Assembly (NCBI GenBank): GCA_002436185.1
Contig: DJKX01000062.1
Location: forward strand, 1,745-65,744
Direction of reading: 5' to 3'
DNA length: 64,000 bases
Source of the DNA: Fidelibacterota bacterium UBA6531
GTDB lineage: Bacteria > Fidelibacterota > Marinisomatia > Marinisomatales > TCS55
The position numbers and the translations under genes are program-made. Below the pieces are notes generated by a model. It was not told the DNA's origin and ran no database searches. It saw only the letters and a list, made by a program, of their open reading frames with translations. Of this stretch, positions 51,782 through 61,407 are shown one piece after another. Each line of letters starts with the position of its first letter. Within the stretch, counting starts at the first letter, position 1.

Positions 51782-53829
51782 CCGGTAATATGATTATGAA
51801 CTATTCGCTTCTGATTCTGTTTCTGCCGCTGGCAGCATTTCTTATTCAAATATTTATTGGGAAACGATTGCCGCGCCAAGGAGATTGGGTTGCCATTGGT
51901 GCTGTTGTTACAACTCTCATTTTAGCCATAGCCATGTTTACATCCATGTTGATAGGCCATGAGCCTCATTTTGCCCAGGAAGCATCCTTCACGTGGCTGG
52001 ACATGGGAGCCTTCCATATTGAGTTGGGCTTCCTGGTGGATAATATTACCATAACCATGCTTCTCGTTGTAGCGCTTATTTCCACCATGACCCACATTTT
52101 TTCCATAAAATATTTGGAAGGGGATATTCGCTATTCTCGTTATTATGCTTATTTGGGGCTGTTTACATTCAGCATGAACGGCATCGTGCTGGCCAATAAT
52201 TTGATCTCCATGTACATGTTCTGGGAATTGGTGGGTGTAAGTTCTTATTTATTGATTGGTCATTGGTTTGAAAAAGAGTCCGCCGCCGACGCTGCTAAGA
52301 AAGCATTCCTGACTAATCGCGTCGGCGATATTGGCTTTTTTATTGGAATAATGCTCATTTTTTCGACCTTAGGTACATTTGTGTTTTCAGAAATATTTAA
52401 TGGGATTGCCGCCGGAAAGATGGGCGGAAGTATTTTGACATTTGCCGGTGTAGGTTTGTTTTTGGGTGCCATGGGTAAATCATCCCAGTTTCCTTTGCAT
52501 ATTTGGTTGCCTGATGCCATGGAAGGGCCCACGCCTGTTTCTGCTTTGATGCACGCAGCCACTATGGTTGCCGCCGGAGTGTATTTATGTGTACGCTTAT
52601 TTCCATTGTTTACTCCTGATGCATTACTTGTAATTGCATATGTGGGCGGCTTCACCGCTCTTTTTGCGGCAACAATTGCCATTACCCAAAATGATATTAA
52701 AAAAGTTCTGGCCTATTCCACTGTCAGTCAATTGGGATATATGATATTAGCTGTCGGATCAGGCGCATACATTGCCGGTTTTTTCCATTTGGTGACACAT
52801 GCCATGTTTAAGGCGTGCTTGTTTTATGGTTCCGGTTCTGTGATTCATGCCATGCATCATGCATTGCATAAAAAACATGACCATGATACCGATCCACAAG
52901 ACATGCAGAATATGGGTGGATTCAAAGATAAAATGCCCATTACATACTGGGCTATGCTGATCAGCACATTGGCCATTTCCGGTGTTCCATTATTTTCCGG
53001 ATTTTTGTCCAAAGATGCCATACTTGCCGGAACTCTTTCTTTTGCTTCCCATCATCCCGGACATTTCCTTTTACCCGTTTTTGGTTTTGGCGCAGCGGCT
53101 ATAACGGCATTTTATATGTTCCGATTGATATTTATGACTTTCCACGGAAAATCGAAAATGGCTGAACTGGTTGATGATATTCATGAATCCCCCAAAGAAA
53201 TGACCTTTCCTCTGATTCTATTAAGCTCATTGAGCATTTTCATTTTTTATACATTGCCTTATTTCAACCCTTTTTCTGATCACGGCTGGTTTATGGAACT
53301 TATTGTTGCTTCCGATGCGGCTGTGCCGGGGAATCCATCTGCACATCATATTGCAGAAGGTATTCATCACGCTCATTATACCGCCATGGCTTTATCACTT
53401 GTTGTTGCTGCGCTGGGAATATTTTTATCATGGACATTTTATTTTAAGAAAAAATTATCTGCAGATGAATGGGCAGAAAAATTCAAACCCATGTATAATT
53501 TATCATCCAATAAATATTTTTTCGATGAAAACTATAACAAATTTTTGTACAAACCATTTTTGAAGCTTTCCGCTCTAGTGGCACATATTGATTGGGATTT
53601 ATACGATAAATATTTCATCAATGGTTTTGGAAGAGTCGGAAAAATAATCTCATTTTTTACCGGCAGAATGGATTATGATGGATTAGACCAGACAATCGTG
53701 GATGGTATCGGCCGCAGCGCGCGTCAAGCCGGTGGAGTCTTGAAATTCTTACAAACAGGCCGCTTACAGACGTATATGCTTTTTGCGCTTCTGGGCGTTG
53801 TCGTTATTGTTTTGATACAATCATTTTAA
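51778..53829 (+). CDS. nuoL: NADH-quinone oxidoreductase subunit L
   Basis: The largest antiporter-like proton-pumping subunit, 683 residues with about 16 helices and the long lateral helix at the C-terminus. Key features are YSRYYAYLGLFTFSMNGIVLANNL, MYMFWELVGVSSYLLIGHWF with the pump glutamate, FPLHIWLPDAMEGPTPVSALMHAATMVAAGVYL, the lysine-bearing AITQNDIKKVLAYSTVSQLGYM, and the histidine-rich loop HAMHHALHKKHDHD. A His/Ala-rich loop lies near residue 525. It starts inside nuoK. Confidence 0.95.
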   Translation: MTGNMIMNYSLLILFLPLAAFLIQIFIGKRLPRQGDWVAIGAVVTTLILAIAMFTSMLIGHEPHFAQEASFTWLDMGAFHIELGFLVDNITITMLLVVALISTMTHIFSIKYLEGDIRYSRYYAYLGLFTFSMNGIVLANNLISMYMFWELVGVSSYLLIGHWFEKESAADAAKKAFLTNRVGDIGFFIGIMLIFSTLGTFVFSEIFNGIAAGKMGGSILTFAGVGLFLGAMGKSSQFPLHIWLPDAMEGPTPVSALMHAATMVAAGVYLCVRLFPLFTPDALLVIAYVGGFTALFAATIAITQNDIKKVLAYSTVSQLGYMILAVGSGAYIAGFFHLVTHAMFKACLFYGSGSVIHAMHHALHKKHDHDTDPQDMQNMGGFKDKMPITYWAMLISTLAISGVPLFSGFLSKDAILAGTLSFASHHPGHFLLPVFGFGAAAITAFYMFRLIFMTFHGKSKMAELVDDIHESPKEMTFPLILLSSLSIFIFYTLPYFNPFSDHGWFMELIVASDAAVPGNPSAHHIAEGIHHAHYTAMALSLVVAALGIFLSWTFYFKKKLSADEWAEKFKPMYNLSSNKYFFDENYNKFLYKPFLKLSALVAHIDWDLYDKYFINGFGRVGKIISFFTGRMDYDGLDQTIVDGIGRSARQAGGVLKFLQTGRLQTYMLFALLGVVVIVLIQSF

Positions 53830-53854
53830 AATTTGAAAGGTTAGAGGAAAAGGA

Positions 53855-55405
53855 ATGGATACAAGCATTCTAAGTTGGATCATCTGGATTCCTGTTATTG
53901 GGATGGCGGCAATCGCTTTAATTCCGAGGGAGAAGGTGAAAACAATAAAAATGGTTACCGCTGTTGCAACGGGTATTCAATTTTTAGCAACGTTAGGACT
54001 GTGGTCGCGGTTTGAAGAATCGAATGGCGGATTTCAGTTTATGGAACGGGCGGAATGGATTCCATCGTTCAACATTACCTATATTTTAGGTGTAGATGGT
54101 TTAAGTCTGCCCATGGTTATTTTGACGGGATTATTATTCTTTCTTGGGACGTTTGTCAGTTGGAACATTAACCGTGCTCAAAAAGGATATTTTGCACTTT
54201 ATTTGCTCTTAAACACGGGCGTTATGGGTGTGTTCCTTTCACTGGATTTTTTCCTCTTCTACGTATTTTGGGAAGTCATGCTGCTACCTATGTATTTCCT
54301 TATTGGCATGTGGGGCGGTCCTCAGCGTGAATATGCTGCTATAAAGTTTTTTCTTTATACATTATTTGGTTCTGTATTAATGCTCATTGCTATCCTGGCA
54401 TTGTATTTTACCTGCGGCAGAACATTCGATATGCTGCAACTTATGCAAACTGCGCCAACAGCGCTTGATGGTGTCATGTTTTGGGGCATGAGTGCTATAA
54501 AAGTTATTTGGGTGATGCTGTTTATCGGGTTTGCCATCAAAGTCCCCGTATTCCCATTTCATACATGGCTGCCTTTGGCTCATGTAGAAGCACCCACAGC
54601 TATTTCAGTTATACTGGCTGGAATCTTACTAAAGCTTGGTGTTTACGGAATATTACGGATTAATTACACCATGCTGCCTGTTGCTGTTTGGTGGTTTGCC
54701 GGTGCATTGGCATTGTTGGGGCTCATCAATGTTATTTGGGGCGCCATGTGTGCTCTGGCCCAGAAAGACTTGAAAAAGCTAGTGGCTTATTCCAGTGTGA
54801 ACCATATGGGATATTTACTCATTGGAATGGCCGCTGTGATTGCTGCTGGTGAAGCAAATGGACATAATCTTCTGGCAGCACAAGCAGGATTGGGTGGTGC
54901 AGTCTTCCAGATGTTTAATCATGGTACAATTTCAGCTATGTTATTTATCCTTGTGGGTGTTATCTACGAACGAGCTCACCACAGGGATATTGAAGGATTT
55001 GGCGGATTAGCAACCTCCATGCCCATTTATTCCGGAATAGTCGCTGTAGCCTTTTTTGCAGGGCTTGGTTTACCCGGATTATCCGGATTTGTAAGTGAAG
55101 CCATGTGTTTTATCGGTGCTTTTCCGGTTTTCAAGGCTATCGTTATCGCTTCAACGTTGGGCATTCTATTAAATGCCGCATATTTCCTGTGGGCCTTTCA
55201 ACGCATGTTCATGGGGGAAATGAATGAAAAGTATAAAGAATTACCCGAGATTAATAAAATGGAATTATTTACAGTCATTCCTTTATTAGTGATAACTGTG
55301 TTTTTTGGAATTTATCCAAGACCGTTTCTCGATTTGATCAGCAGTACGATGAATGTTATAATTGATACCGTCGCTAACATGGGCGGAATTGCAGGAGTAT
55401 TTTAG
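53855..55405 (+). CDS. nuoM: NADH-quinone oxidoreductase subunit M
   Basis: An antiporter-like proton-pumping subunit with about 14 helices, 516 residues. Hallmarks are ILGVDGLSLPMVILTGLLFFLG, FLFYVFWEVMLLPMYFLIGMWGG with the key glutamate, KVPVFPFHTWLPLAHVEAPTAISVILAGILLKLGVYGI, ALAQKDLKKLVAYSSVNHMGY and FVSEAMCFIGAF. GAGGAAAAGGA precedes the ATG, one of the better ribosome sites in the operon. nuoN follows after 6 bp. Confidence 0.95.
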   Translation: MDTSILSWIIWIPVIGMAAIALIPREKVKTIKMVTAVATGIQFLATLGLWSRFEESNGGFQFMERAEWIPSFNITYILGVDGLSLPMVILTGLLFFLGTFVSWNINRAQKGYFALYLLLNTGVMGVFLSLDFFLFYVFWEVMLLPMYFLIGMWGGPQREYAAIKFFLYTLFGSVLMLIAILALYFTCGRTFDMLQLMQTAPTALDGVMFWGMSAIKVIWVMLFIGFAIKVPVFPFHTWLPLAHVEAPTAISVILAGILLKLGVYGILRINYTMLPVAVWWFAGALALLGLINVIWGAMCALAQKDLKKLVAYSSVNHMGYLLIGMAAVIAAGEANGHNLLAAQAGLGGAVFQMFNHGTISAMLFILVGVIYERAHHRDIEGFGGLATSMPIYSGIVAVAFFAGLGLPGLSGFVSEAMCFIGAFPVFKAIVIASTLGILLNAAYFLWAFQRMFMGEMNEKYKELPEINKMELFTVIPLLVITVFFGIYPRPFLDLISSTMNVIIDTVANMGGIAGVF

Positions 55406-55411
55406 ACTCAA

Positions 55412-56905
55412 ATGAATAATCTTCAGAGTTTAAGCCTGTACTGGCCGGAACTGATTCTTACTGTAACAGTTCTGATCACCATTATTGCAGACTTGTTTTA
55501 TTCTCCAAAAGAATCCGGTCGAACTGCTCTGTGGGTCTTGGGCGGTTTGTTCCTTGCCTATATTGCTATCAAGGTACAAGATAGTACAATCGTTACAACA
55601 CTTTTCATGGGTAATCTGGCGTTTGATCCGTTTGCATCTTTCTTCAAAACGTTGATCCTTTTTGCCACGGTTCTTGTCATTTTTATTTCCCAGCGAACAA
55701 GTGAATTGGACGGTCACCGTACAGGGGAATATTATGCACTTATGGCTATTATGGTTTTTGGTATGTTTCTTATGGTATCGGCAATTGATTTAATCATGGT
55801 ATATCTTGCCATTGAAATTGTATCTATTTCATCTTTCATCCTTGCGGGATATTTGCGAGGTGACTTACGCTCAAATGAGGCCGCTCTTAAATATGTAATT
55901 TATGGTGCATTTTCTTCGGGGATTATGCTTTTTGGATTAAGCATTGTTTTTGGATTAGCCGGTTCCACTAAATTTTTTGCCATTCAGGAAGCCATGTGGA
56001 ATTTGGAAGGAAGTGCCAATTTTGCATTTACGCTAGCAACTGTATTTATTCTTGCTGGTTTTGGATATAAAATTTCAGCTGTTCCATTCCATTTCTGGAC
56101 ACCGGATGTGTACGAAGGTGCACCTACATCCATTACAGCATATTTATCTGTTGCGCCTAAAGCAGCAGGTTTTGCTCTAGCCATTCGTTTTTTCAATCAA
56201 GTGTTTGGAGATGGCGGATCCTTTATCGATCCTTCCTTAACAACGTATACAGAATTACCCTGGCCCCAGCTTTTAGCCGCATTAGCTGTTGTAACAATGA
56301 CACTGGGGAATTTGGTTGCTATGCAGCAAAATAATATTAAACGGATGCTGGCGTATTCCAGTATTGCCCATGCCGGATATATGCTCATGGCTCTGCCCAC
56401 GTTGTCATCTCAAGGTGTATATGCTGTCATGATATACCTTGTCATGTATATGTTCATGAACTTGGGTGCATTCTTTGTTGTGATTTATGTAAAATCCCAA
56501 GGCGGCGGTGAATCGTTTGATGATTTCCGTGGATTGGGCTGGAAGATGCCTATTGTAGGAATTGTGATGACAATATTTATGCTTTCACTGACGGGTATCC
56601 CGCCCACAGCTGGTTTCATCGGCAAATTTTATTTATTTGCCGCAATTATAAATGCCGGTCCCCAAATGTATTGGCTTGCGATTATTGGTGCCATCAACAG
56701 TGTCATTTCATTGTATTATTACATGCGGGTAGTGAAAGTTATGTTTTTTGAAGGTAAATCCAGTGAAACTGTTTTAGTTCCGTCTATTCCAGTTTTACTC
56801 ATTTTCATGGTGTTGGCAATTCCGTCCGTTGTTTTTGGTGTGTATTGGACACCCATCGCAAACTGGGTTTCCCAATCACTGATTTTTTTTACACAGGTTA
56901 TTTAA
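55412..56905 (+). CDS. nuoN: NADH-quinone oxidoreductase subunit N
   Basis: The third antiporter-like subunit, 497 residues with about 14 helices. Its features are MVYLAIEIVSISSFILAGYLRGDLRSNEAALKYVIYGAFSSGIMLFG, the pump helix with FHFWTPDVYEGAPTSITAYLSVAPKAAGFAL, QQNNIKRMLAYSSIAHAGYM and GIPPTAGFIGKFYLF. It closes the nuo set. Only 23 bp lie between its stop and nqrA, with no terminator visible, so read-through into nqr is likely. Confidence 0.95.
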   Translation: MNNLQSLSLYWPELILTVTVLITIIADLFYSPKESGRTALWVLGGLFLAYIAIKVQDSTIVTTLFMGNLAFDPFASFFKTLILFATVLVIFISQRTSELDGHRTGEYYALMAIMVFGMFLMVSAIDLIMVYLAIEIVSISSFILAGYLRGDLRSNEAALKYVIYGAFSSGIMLFGLSIVFGLAGSTKFFAIQEAMWNLEGSANFAFTLATVFILAGFGYKISAVPFHFWTPDVYEGAPTSITAYLSVAPKAAGFALAIRFFNQVFGDGGSFIDPSLTTYTELPWPQLLAALAVVTMTLGNLVAMQQNNIKRMLAYSSIAHAGYMLMALPTLSSQGVYAVMIYLVMYMFMNLGAFFVVIYVKSQGGGESFDDFRGLGWKMPIVGIVMTIFMLSLTGIPPTAGFIGKFYLFAAIINAGPQMYWLAIIGAINSVISLYYYMRVVKVMFFEGKSSETVLVPSIPVLLIFMVLAIPSVVFGVYWTPIANWVSQSLIFFTQVI

Positions 56906-56928
56906 TGGTCTAATGGCGGTTATTTAAC

Positions 56929-58281
56929 ATGGCACGAATAATAATTAAAAAAGGTCACGATATACACATGTCTGGTGTACCGGCAAAAAATATTGAAAGT
57001 GCCAGTCATCCAACTACAGTTGCATATCAACCGGAGGAATTTCGATATACTAAACCAAAACTACTTGTTAAAGAAGGGGACAGTGTTAAAATAGGAACAC
57101 CTTTATTTTTTGATAAATGTATGCCGGATGTAAAATGGGCTTCAATTGGCGGGGGAAAAATATCTGCAATTCATTATGGATATCGGAAAGTCATTGAAAA
57201 AATCATAATTGAATTGGATAAAAACGAAGAGGCTGTTGAAAATACTGCTTTCGATCATCATGAAATTTCTATCCTGTCTAAAACTCAAGTAACAGATCAT
57301 TTACTCGCAGCAGGTATGTGGCCTATGATCCGCCAGAGACCTTATAATAAAATTGCAAATCCTGAAGACACACCACATTCAATCTTTATTTCCTGTTACA
57401 ATTCAGCACCGTTAGCAGTGGATTTGGATGTTGCTTTGCGTAACAGGAGTTCATCCTTCCAAGCAGGGATTACAGCTTTATCAAAACTGACGCAAGGGAA
57501 CGTAAATGTTGTTGTAGATGAAACGTATACGTCCAATACATTTTTGGATATTAAAGATGCTGAAACGCATATGATTAGTGGTCCTCACCCGGCAGGAAAT
57601 GTGGGTATTCAAATTCACCACATTGATCCATTAAAACCGGGTAAAGTAGTTTGGACCGTGAATGCTCAACATGTTGTAACCATTGGACGTCTTTTCCTTA
57701 AAGGAGTGTTTGATCCAAGTTTAATTATTTCAGTAGGAGGATCCGGTGTAAAAAATCCTACCCATCTGAAATCACGATTAGGTGCTTCCATGGAAACATT
57801 AACTGCAGACCGATTGCAAGACGGATCACAGCGCATGATTTCAGGCGATGTGCTCACCGGAAAAACCAGTGACAAAAACGATTTTGTTCACTTTTATGAG
57901 AGTACAGTTTCTGTTATACCTCATTCAGATAAACGGGCGTTTCTTGGAATGTTACATCCCGGATCAGGGAAAAGTCATTACAGTTTAACCAATACATATT
58001 TTTCATTTGGAGCGAATTCGTTTCCATTTTCTACGTTGCTAAATGGAGAAGAACGAGCAATGATGCCAATTAATTCATGGGAAAATGTATTTCCCATGAA
58101 TATTTTACCGAATCAACTCTACAGAGCAATTCTAGCCAACGATGTCGAGGAAATGGAGCAGTTAGGATTGATCGAATGCGACGAAGAGGATTTTGCCTTA
58201 TGCTCATTTGCTTGTCCTAGTAAAATTGATGTTGGGAGCGTTATTCGACAAGGATTAGATATCTTGGAGGAAGAAGAATAA
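56929..58281 (+). CDS. nqrA: Na+-translocating NADH:quinone reductase subunit A
   Basis: A soluble/peripheral quinone-site subunit of the sodium pump, 450 residues. The N-terminal ARIIIKKGHDIHMSGVPAKNI, VKEGDSVKIGTPLFFDKCMPDVKWASIGGGKISAIHYGYRKVIEKIII (a biotinyl-lipoyl-like region), MWPMIRQRPYNKIANPEDTPHSIFIS and the C-terminal CDEEDFALCSFACPSKIDVGSVIRQGLDILEEEE are family features. It is the first gene of a complete nqrABCDEF set; nqrB follows after 2 bp. Confidence 0.94.
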   Translation: MARIIIKKGHDIHMSGVPAKNIESASHPTTVAYQPEEFRYTKPKLLVKEGDSVKIGTPLFFDKCMPDVKWASIGGGKISAIHYGYRKVIEKIIIELDKNEEAVENTAFDHHEISILSKTQVTDHLLAAGMWPMIRQRPYNKIANPEDTPHSIFISCYNSAPLAVDLDVALRNRSSSFQAGITALSKLTQGNVNVVVDETYTSNTFLDIKDAETHMISGPHPAGNVGIQIHHIDPLKPGKVVWTVNAQHVVTIGRLFLKGVFDPSLIISVGGSGVKNPTHLKSRLGASMETLTADRLQDGSQRMISGDVLTGKTSDKNDFVHFYESTVSVIPHSDKRAFLGMLHPGSGKSHYSLTNTYFSFGANSFPFSTLLNGEERAMMPINSWENVFPMNILPNQLYRAILANDVEEMEQLGLIECDEEDFALCSFACPSKIDVGSVIRQGLDILEEEE

Positions 58282-58283
58282 CG

Positions 58284-59459
58284 ATGAAATTCCTACGCAA
58301 AATATTAGATAATTTAGAGCCAAAATTTACAAAGGGAGGACCGCTGGAAAAATTCCATGCAGTGTATAATGCCACCGATACGATTCTCTTTTCAACAGAT
58401 GATAAAACAGAATCAGGTCCCCATATTCGAGATAGTATAGATAATAAACGCATTATGATCCTGGTCGTTGTTGCTTTACTCCCTTGTTATATTTTTGGTG
58501 CCATTAATATTGGGTATCAATCATCCCAGTTTTCAGGGATTGAAAGGTCAGTTTGGGAAAACTTCTGGCTTGGCTTTGGAGTTATTTTACCCATTTTAAT
58601 TACGGCATTTGCCACGGGCGCATTTTGGGAAGTCCTTTTTGCTGTAATTCGAAAGCATCCTATTAGTGAAGGATTTCTTGTCACCTGTGCACTAATACCA
58701 CTTTTAATGCCCCCAACGATTCCTTTGTGGCAGGTTGCTGCAGCTACAACCTTTGGTGTGGTAATTGGAAAAGAAATTTTTGGTGGCGTTGGGATGAATA
58801 TTTTTAATCCCGCACTGGTCGCGCGAGCATTTATCTTTTTTGCGTATCCCAGCCAGATTTCCGGTGATAAAGTGTGGTTAAAAGTGGATGGTGTTTCAGG
58901 TGCAACTGCCCTTGCTGTTCCTGCTGCTGTGGAAAATGGAAATGCAGTCGATCTGTTAACAAAAATCACTCAATTCGATTATTCTTGGAGCAATATGTTC
59001 TGGGGCTATATCCCCGGTTCCATTGGTGAAACAAATAAATTCCTGATTATAATCGGTTTACTATTTTTGATAATCACTAAAATTGCCAATTGGCGGGTCA
59101 TTGTGGGTGCGTTGATTGGACTGTTTGGAACAGCAACGCTGACAAATATCATGGCTCCGTTATCATCAAATACCATGTTGACATTACCACCCCATTATCA
59201 TTTAGTTATGGGTGGATTTTTATTTGGATTAGCTTTCATGGCAACTGAACCGGTCACCGGTGCCCACACAGATAAAGGTCGTTGGATCTTTGGAATATTG
59301 TTTGGTGCGCTTACGGTTATAATCCGATCCATCAATCCTGCTTATCCAGAAGGAACGATGCTTGCCATTTTATTAATGAATGCATTTGCTCCTCTCATTG
59401 ATTATTATGTTGTCCAAGGTAATATAAAACGTAGAATGGCTAGATATGCGGCAGAGTAA
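58284..59459 (+). CDS. nqrB: Na+-translocating NADH:quinone reductase subunit B
   Basis: An integral membrane subunit, 391 residues with about 10 helices, that carries a covalent FMN and lines the sodium path. The FMN-attachment motif SGAT is at 205-208 (VDGVSGATALAVP), with Thr208 as the predicted attachment site. HVRDSIDNKRIMILVVVALLP-like and NPALVARAFIFFAYPSQISGD segments are typical. The gene overlaps nqrC by 14 bp. ApbE, which attaches the flavin, is encoded at the end of the operon. Confidence 0.95.
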   Translation: MKFLRKILDNLEPKFTKGGPLEKFHAVYNATDTILFSTDDKTESGPHIRDSIDNKRIMILVVVALLPCYIFGAINIGYQSSQFSGIERSVWENFWLGFGVILPILITAFATGAFWEVLFAVIRKHPISEGFLVTCALIPLLMPPTIPLWQVAAATTFGVVIGKEIFGGVGMNIFNPALVARAFIFFAYPSQISGDKVWLKVDGVSGATALAVPAAVENGNAVDLLTKITQFDYSWSNMFWGYIPGSIGETNKFLIIIGLLFLIITKIANWRVIVGALIGLFGTATLTNIMAPLSSNTMLTLPPHYHLVMGGFLFGLAFMATEPVTGAHTDKGRWIFGILFGALTVIIRSINPAYPEGTMLAILLMNAFAPLIDYYVVQGNIKRRMARYAAE

Positions 59460-60168
59460 TTCATATACATTGATTTTCACGGGAATTGTCACGATCATAT
59501 TGGGCTTTCTCTTATCCATTGCTGCAACATCATTGAAGGAGAAACAAGAATTAAATGTTGCCATCGATATAAAGAAAAATATCCTTCGCTCTTTGGATTT
59601 TCCGGAAACTCAAGATGAACCATGGACAATAGAAATAATTCAAGAAATGTTTGATAAAAACATAATCAGTTATGTGGTGGATGGAACAGGAGAAAAAGTG
59701 GATGGAATGAAGGTCGAAGATATTGACCCGTTAACCCAAGGAAATCTATCTCCAGTCTTTTGTAAAAAAGGGAAAGGGAAAGATGTTGAAGGGTATGCCG
59801 TTCCCATATCTGGAAAAGGATTATGGTCAACGCTTTACGGATATTTTGCTTTGGAAGCGGACGGAATAACCGTTAAGGGAATTACATTTTATAAACATGG
59901 TGAAACGCCCGGTTTAGGCGGTGAAGTAGAAAAAGAATGGTTTACACATAATTTTATTGGCAAACGAATTATTGATGGGCAGGGTAATCTTGTTGGAATT
60001 CAAGTTGTAAAAGGGCAAGTGGATGAATTATCTGAAAACGCCTTTCATCAAGTGGATGGTATTTCCGGTGCAACCATGACAAGTAAAGGATTGAATAATT
60101 TCTTAATGACAGATTTACAAAAATATGAACCCTTTTTCAAGCGAATCCGTACCAAGGGTAATAGCTAA
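59446..60168 (+). CDS. nqrC: Na+-translocating NADH:quinone reductase subunit C
   Basis: 240 residues with one N-terminal membrane helix (about 8-27) and a periplasmic FMN domain. The attachment motif SGATMTS is at 207-213 (VDGISGATMTSKGL), with Thr210 as the predicted covalent FMN residue. GLWSTLYGYFALEADG, FYKHGETPGLGGEVEKEWF and the rest fit NqrC. It begins inside the end of nqrB and shares one base with nqrD. Confidence 0.95.
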   Translation: MRQSNSYTLIFTGIVTIILGFLLSIAATSLKEKQELNVAIDIKKNILRSLDFPETQDEPWTIEIIQEMFDKNIISYVVDGTGEKVDGMKVEDIDPLTQGNLSPVFCKKGKGKDVEGYAVPISGKGLWSTLYGYFALEADGITVKGITFYKHGETPGLGGEVEKEWFTHNFIGKRIIDGQGNLVGIQVVKGQVDELSENAFHQVDGISGATMTSKGLNNFLMTDLQKYEPFFKRIRTKGNS

Positions 60169-60794
60169 TGGCATTATTAAATAAAAAATCTCAAGTGGTT
60201 TTAAAAGATCCTTTAATGAACAATAATCCCATCACATTTCAGGTGTTGGGAATTTGTTCTGCTTTGGCTGTAACGGTAAAAGTGGATACAGCTATTATAA
60301 TGACCTTAGCAGTCGTGTTTGTTTTGAGTATGTCTAACACACTCATTTCGCTGTTGAGAAATTTTATACCGTCTCGTGTACGAATTATAGTTCAGCTTGC
60401 CATCATAGCCTCTTTAGTCATTTTGACGGATCAAGTATTAAGAGCTTACATGTATGAAATGAGTAAACAGTTATCCGTATTTGTGGGACTTATTATTACC
60501 AATTGTATTGTCATGGGCAGGGCGGAAGCTTTCGCCATGCAAAACAAACCGGGCCAATCGTTTTTGGACGGATTAGGAAATGGATTGGGTTACGGTATAA
60601 TTTTGATTGCCGTTTCTATCTTCAGAGAAATATTGGGAAGCGGAACCTTATATGGATTTCAAATCATTCCTTCAGCGTTCTATGATTCCGGCTACGTTAA
60701 CAATGGCTTAATGGTTCTATCTCCCGGGGCATTCATAATCCTAGGTTTGATTATTTGGATCCAGCGCACCGTATATGATATAGAGGAAAATTAA
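60168..60794 (+). CDS. nqrD: Na+-translocating NADH:quinone reductase subunit D
   Basis: 208 residues with six helices. Cys30 (LGICSAL) and Cys113 (TNCIVMGRAEAF) correspond to the cysteines that, with those of NqrE, hold the iron centre between the two half-channels. DGLGNGLGYGIILIAVSIFREILGSGTLYG is a family hallmark. nqrE follows after 1 bp. Confidence 0.95.
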   Translation: MALLNKKSQVVLKDPLMNNNPITFQVLGICSALAVTVKVDTAIIMTLAVVFVLSMSNTLISLLRNFIPSRVRIIVQLAIIASLVILTDQVLRAYMYEMSKQLSVFVGLIITNCIVMGRAEAFAMQNKPGQSFLDGLGNGLGYGIILIAVSIFREILGSGTLYGFQIIPSAFYDSGYVNNGLMVLSPGAFIILGLIIWIQRTVYDIEEN

Positions 60795-60795
60795 T

Positions 60796-61407
60796 ATGTT
60801 GGAACATTATTTAAGCCTCGCTACAAAAGCCATTTTCGTTGAGAATATCCTTTTAGCATATTTTCTCGGAATGTGCTCATTTCTTGCCATTTCTAATAAA
60901 GTACAAACGTCTGTCGGTTTAGGTATGGCAGTCACGTTTGTATTAACGATTACAGCCCCTGCAAATTGGGCTATTCATCATTATTTTCTCGAGGAAGGAG
61001 CATTGGTATGGATTGGTTTACCCAATGTTGATTTAAGCTATTTGAATTTTATTGTATTCATCGCCGTTATTGCTGCCATGGTTCAACTCGTGGAAATGAT
61101 CTTGGATAAATTTTCACCCACCCTTTATCACAACCTTGGAATTTTCCTGCCGTTGATTGCTGTTAATTGCGCTATACTTGGTGGATCGTTATTTCTCGTT
61201 GAACGAAAATATACGTTAATGGAATCAACGATATTTGGTTTTGGGTCTGGACTTGGTTGGTTTTTGGCCATTGCGTCCATGGCTGCCATACGCCACCGTC
61301 TGCGCTATTCAAATGTTCCTTCAAAATTGCGCGGTTTGGGTATTACTATGCTACTAACGGGATTACTTTCCATGGCATTCATGGCTTTTTCAGGAATTGA
61401 CCTGTGA
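60796..61407 (+). CDS. nqrE: Na+-translocating NADH:quinone reductase subunit E
   Basis: 203 residues, homologous to NqrD, with six helices. Cys27 (LGMCSFLAIS) and Cys125 (VNCAILGGSLF) are in the expected iron-centre positions. AIFVENILLAYFLGMCSFL and FLPLIAVNCAILGGSLFLVER are diagnostic. It overlaps nqrF by 4 bp (GTGA). Confidence 0.95.
   Translation: MLEHYLSLATKAIFVENILLAYFLGMCSFLAISNKVQTSVGLGMAVTFVLTITAPANWAIHHYFLEEGALVWIGLPNVDLSYLNFIVFIAVIAAMVQLVEMILDKFSPTLYHNLGIFLPLIAVNCAILGGSLFLVERKYTLMESTIFGFGSGLGWFLAIASMAAIRHRLRYSNVPSKLRGLGITMLLTGLLSMAFMAFSGIDL

Noticed and set aside
52260..52682. 140-codon open frame antisense to nuoL
   Set aside because: nuoL is intact and conserved here. The reverse frame is Ala/Pro-rich shadow sequence with no start context.
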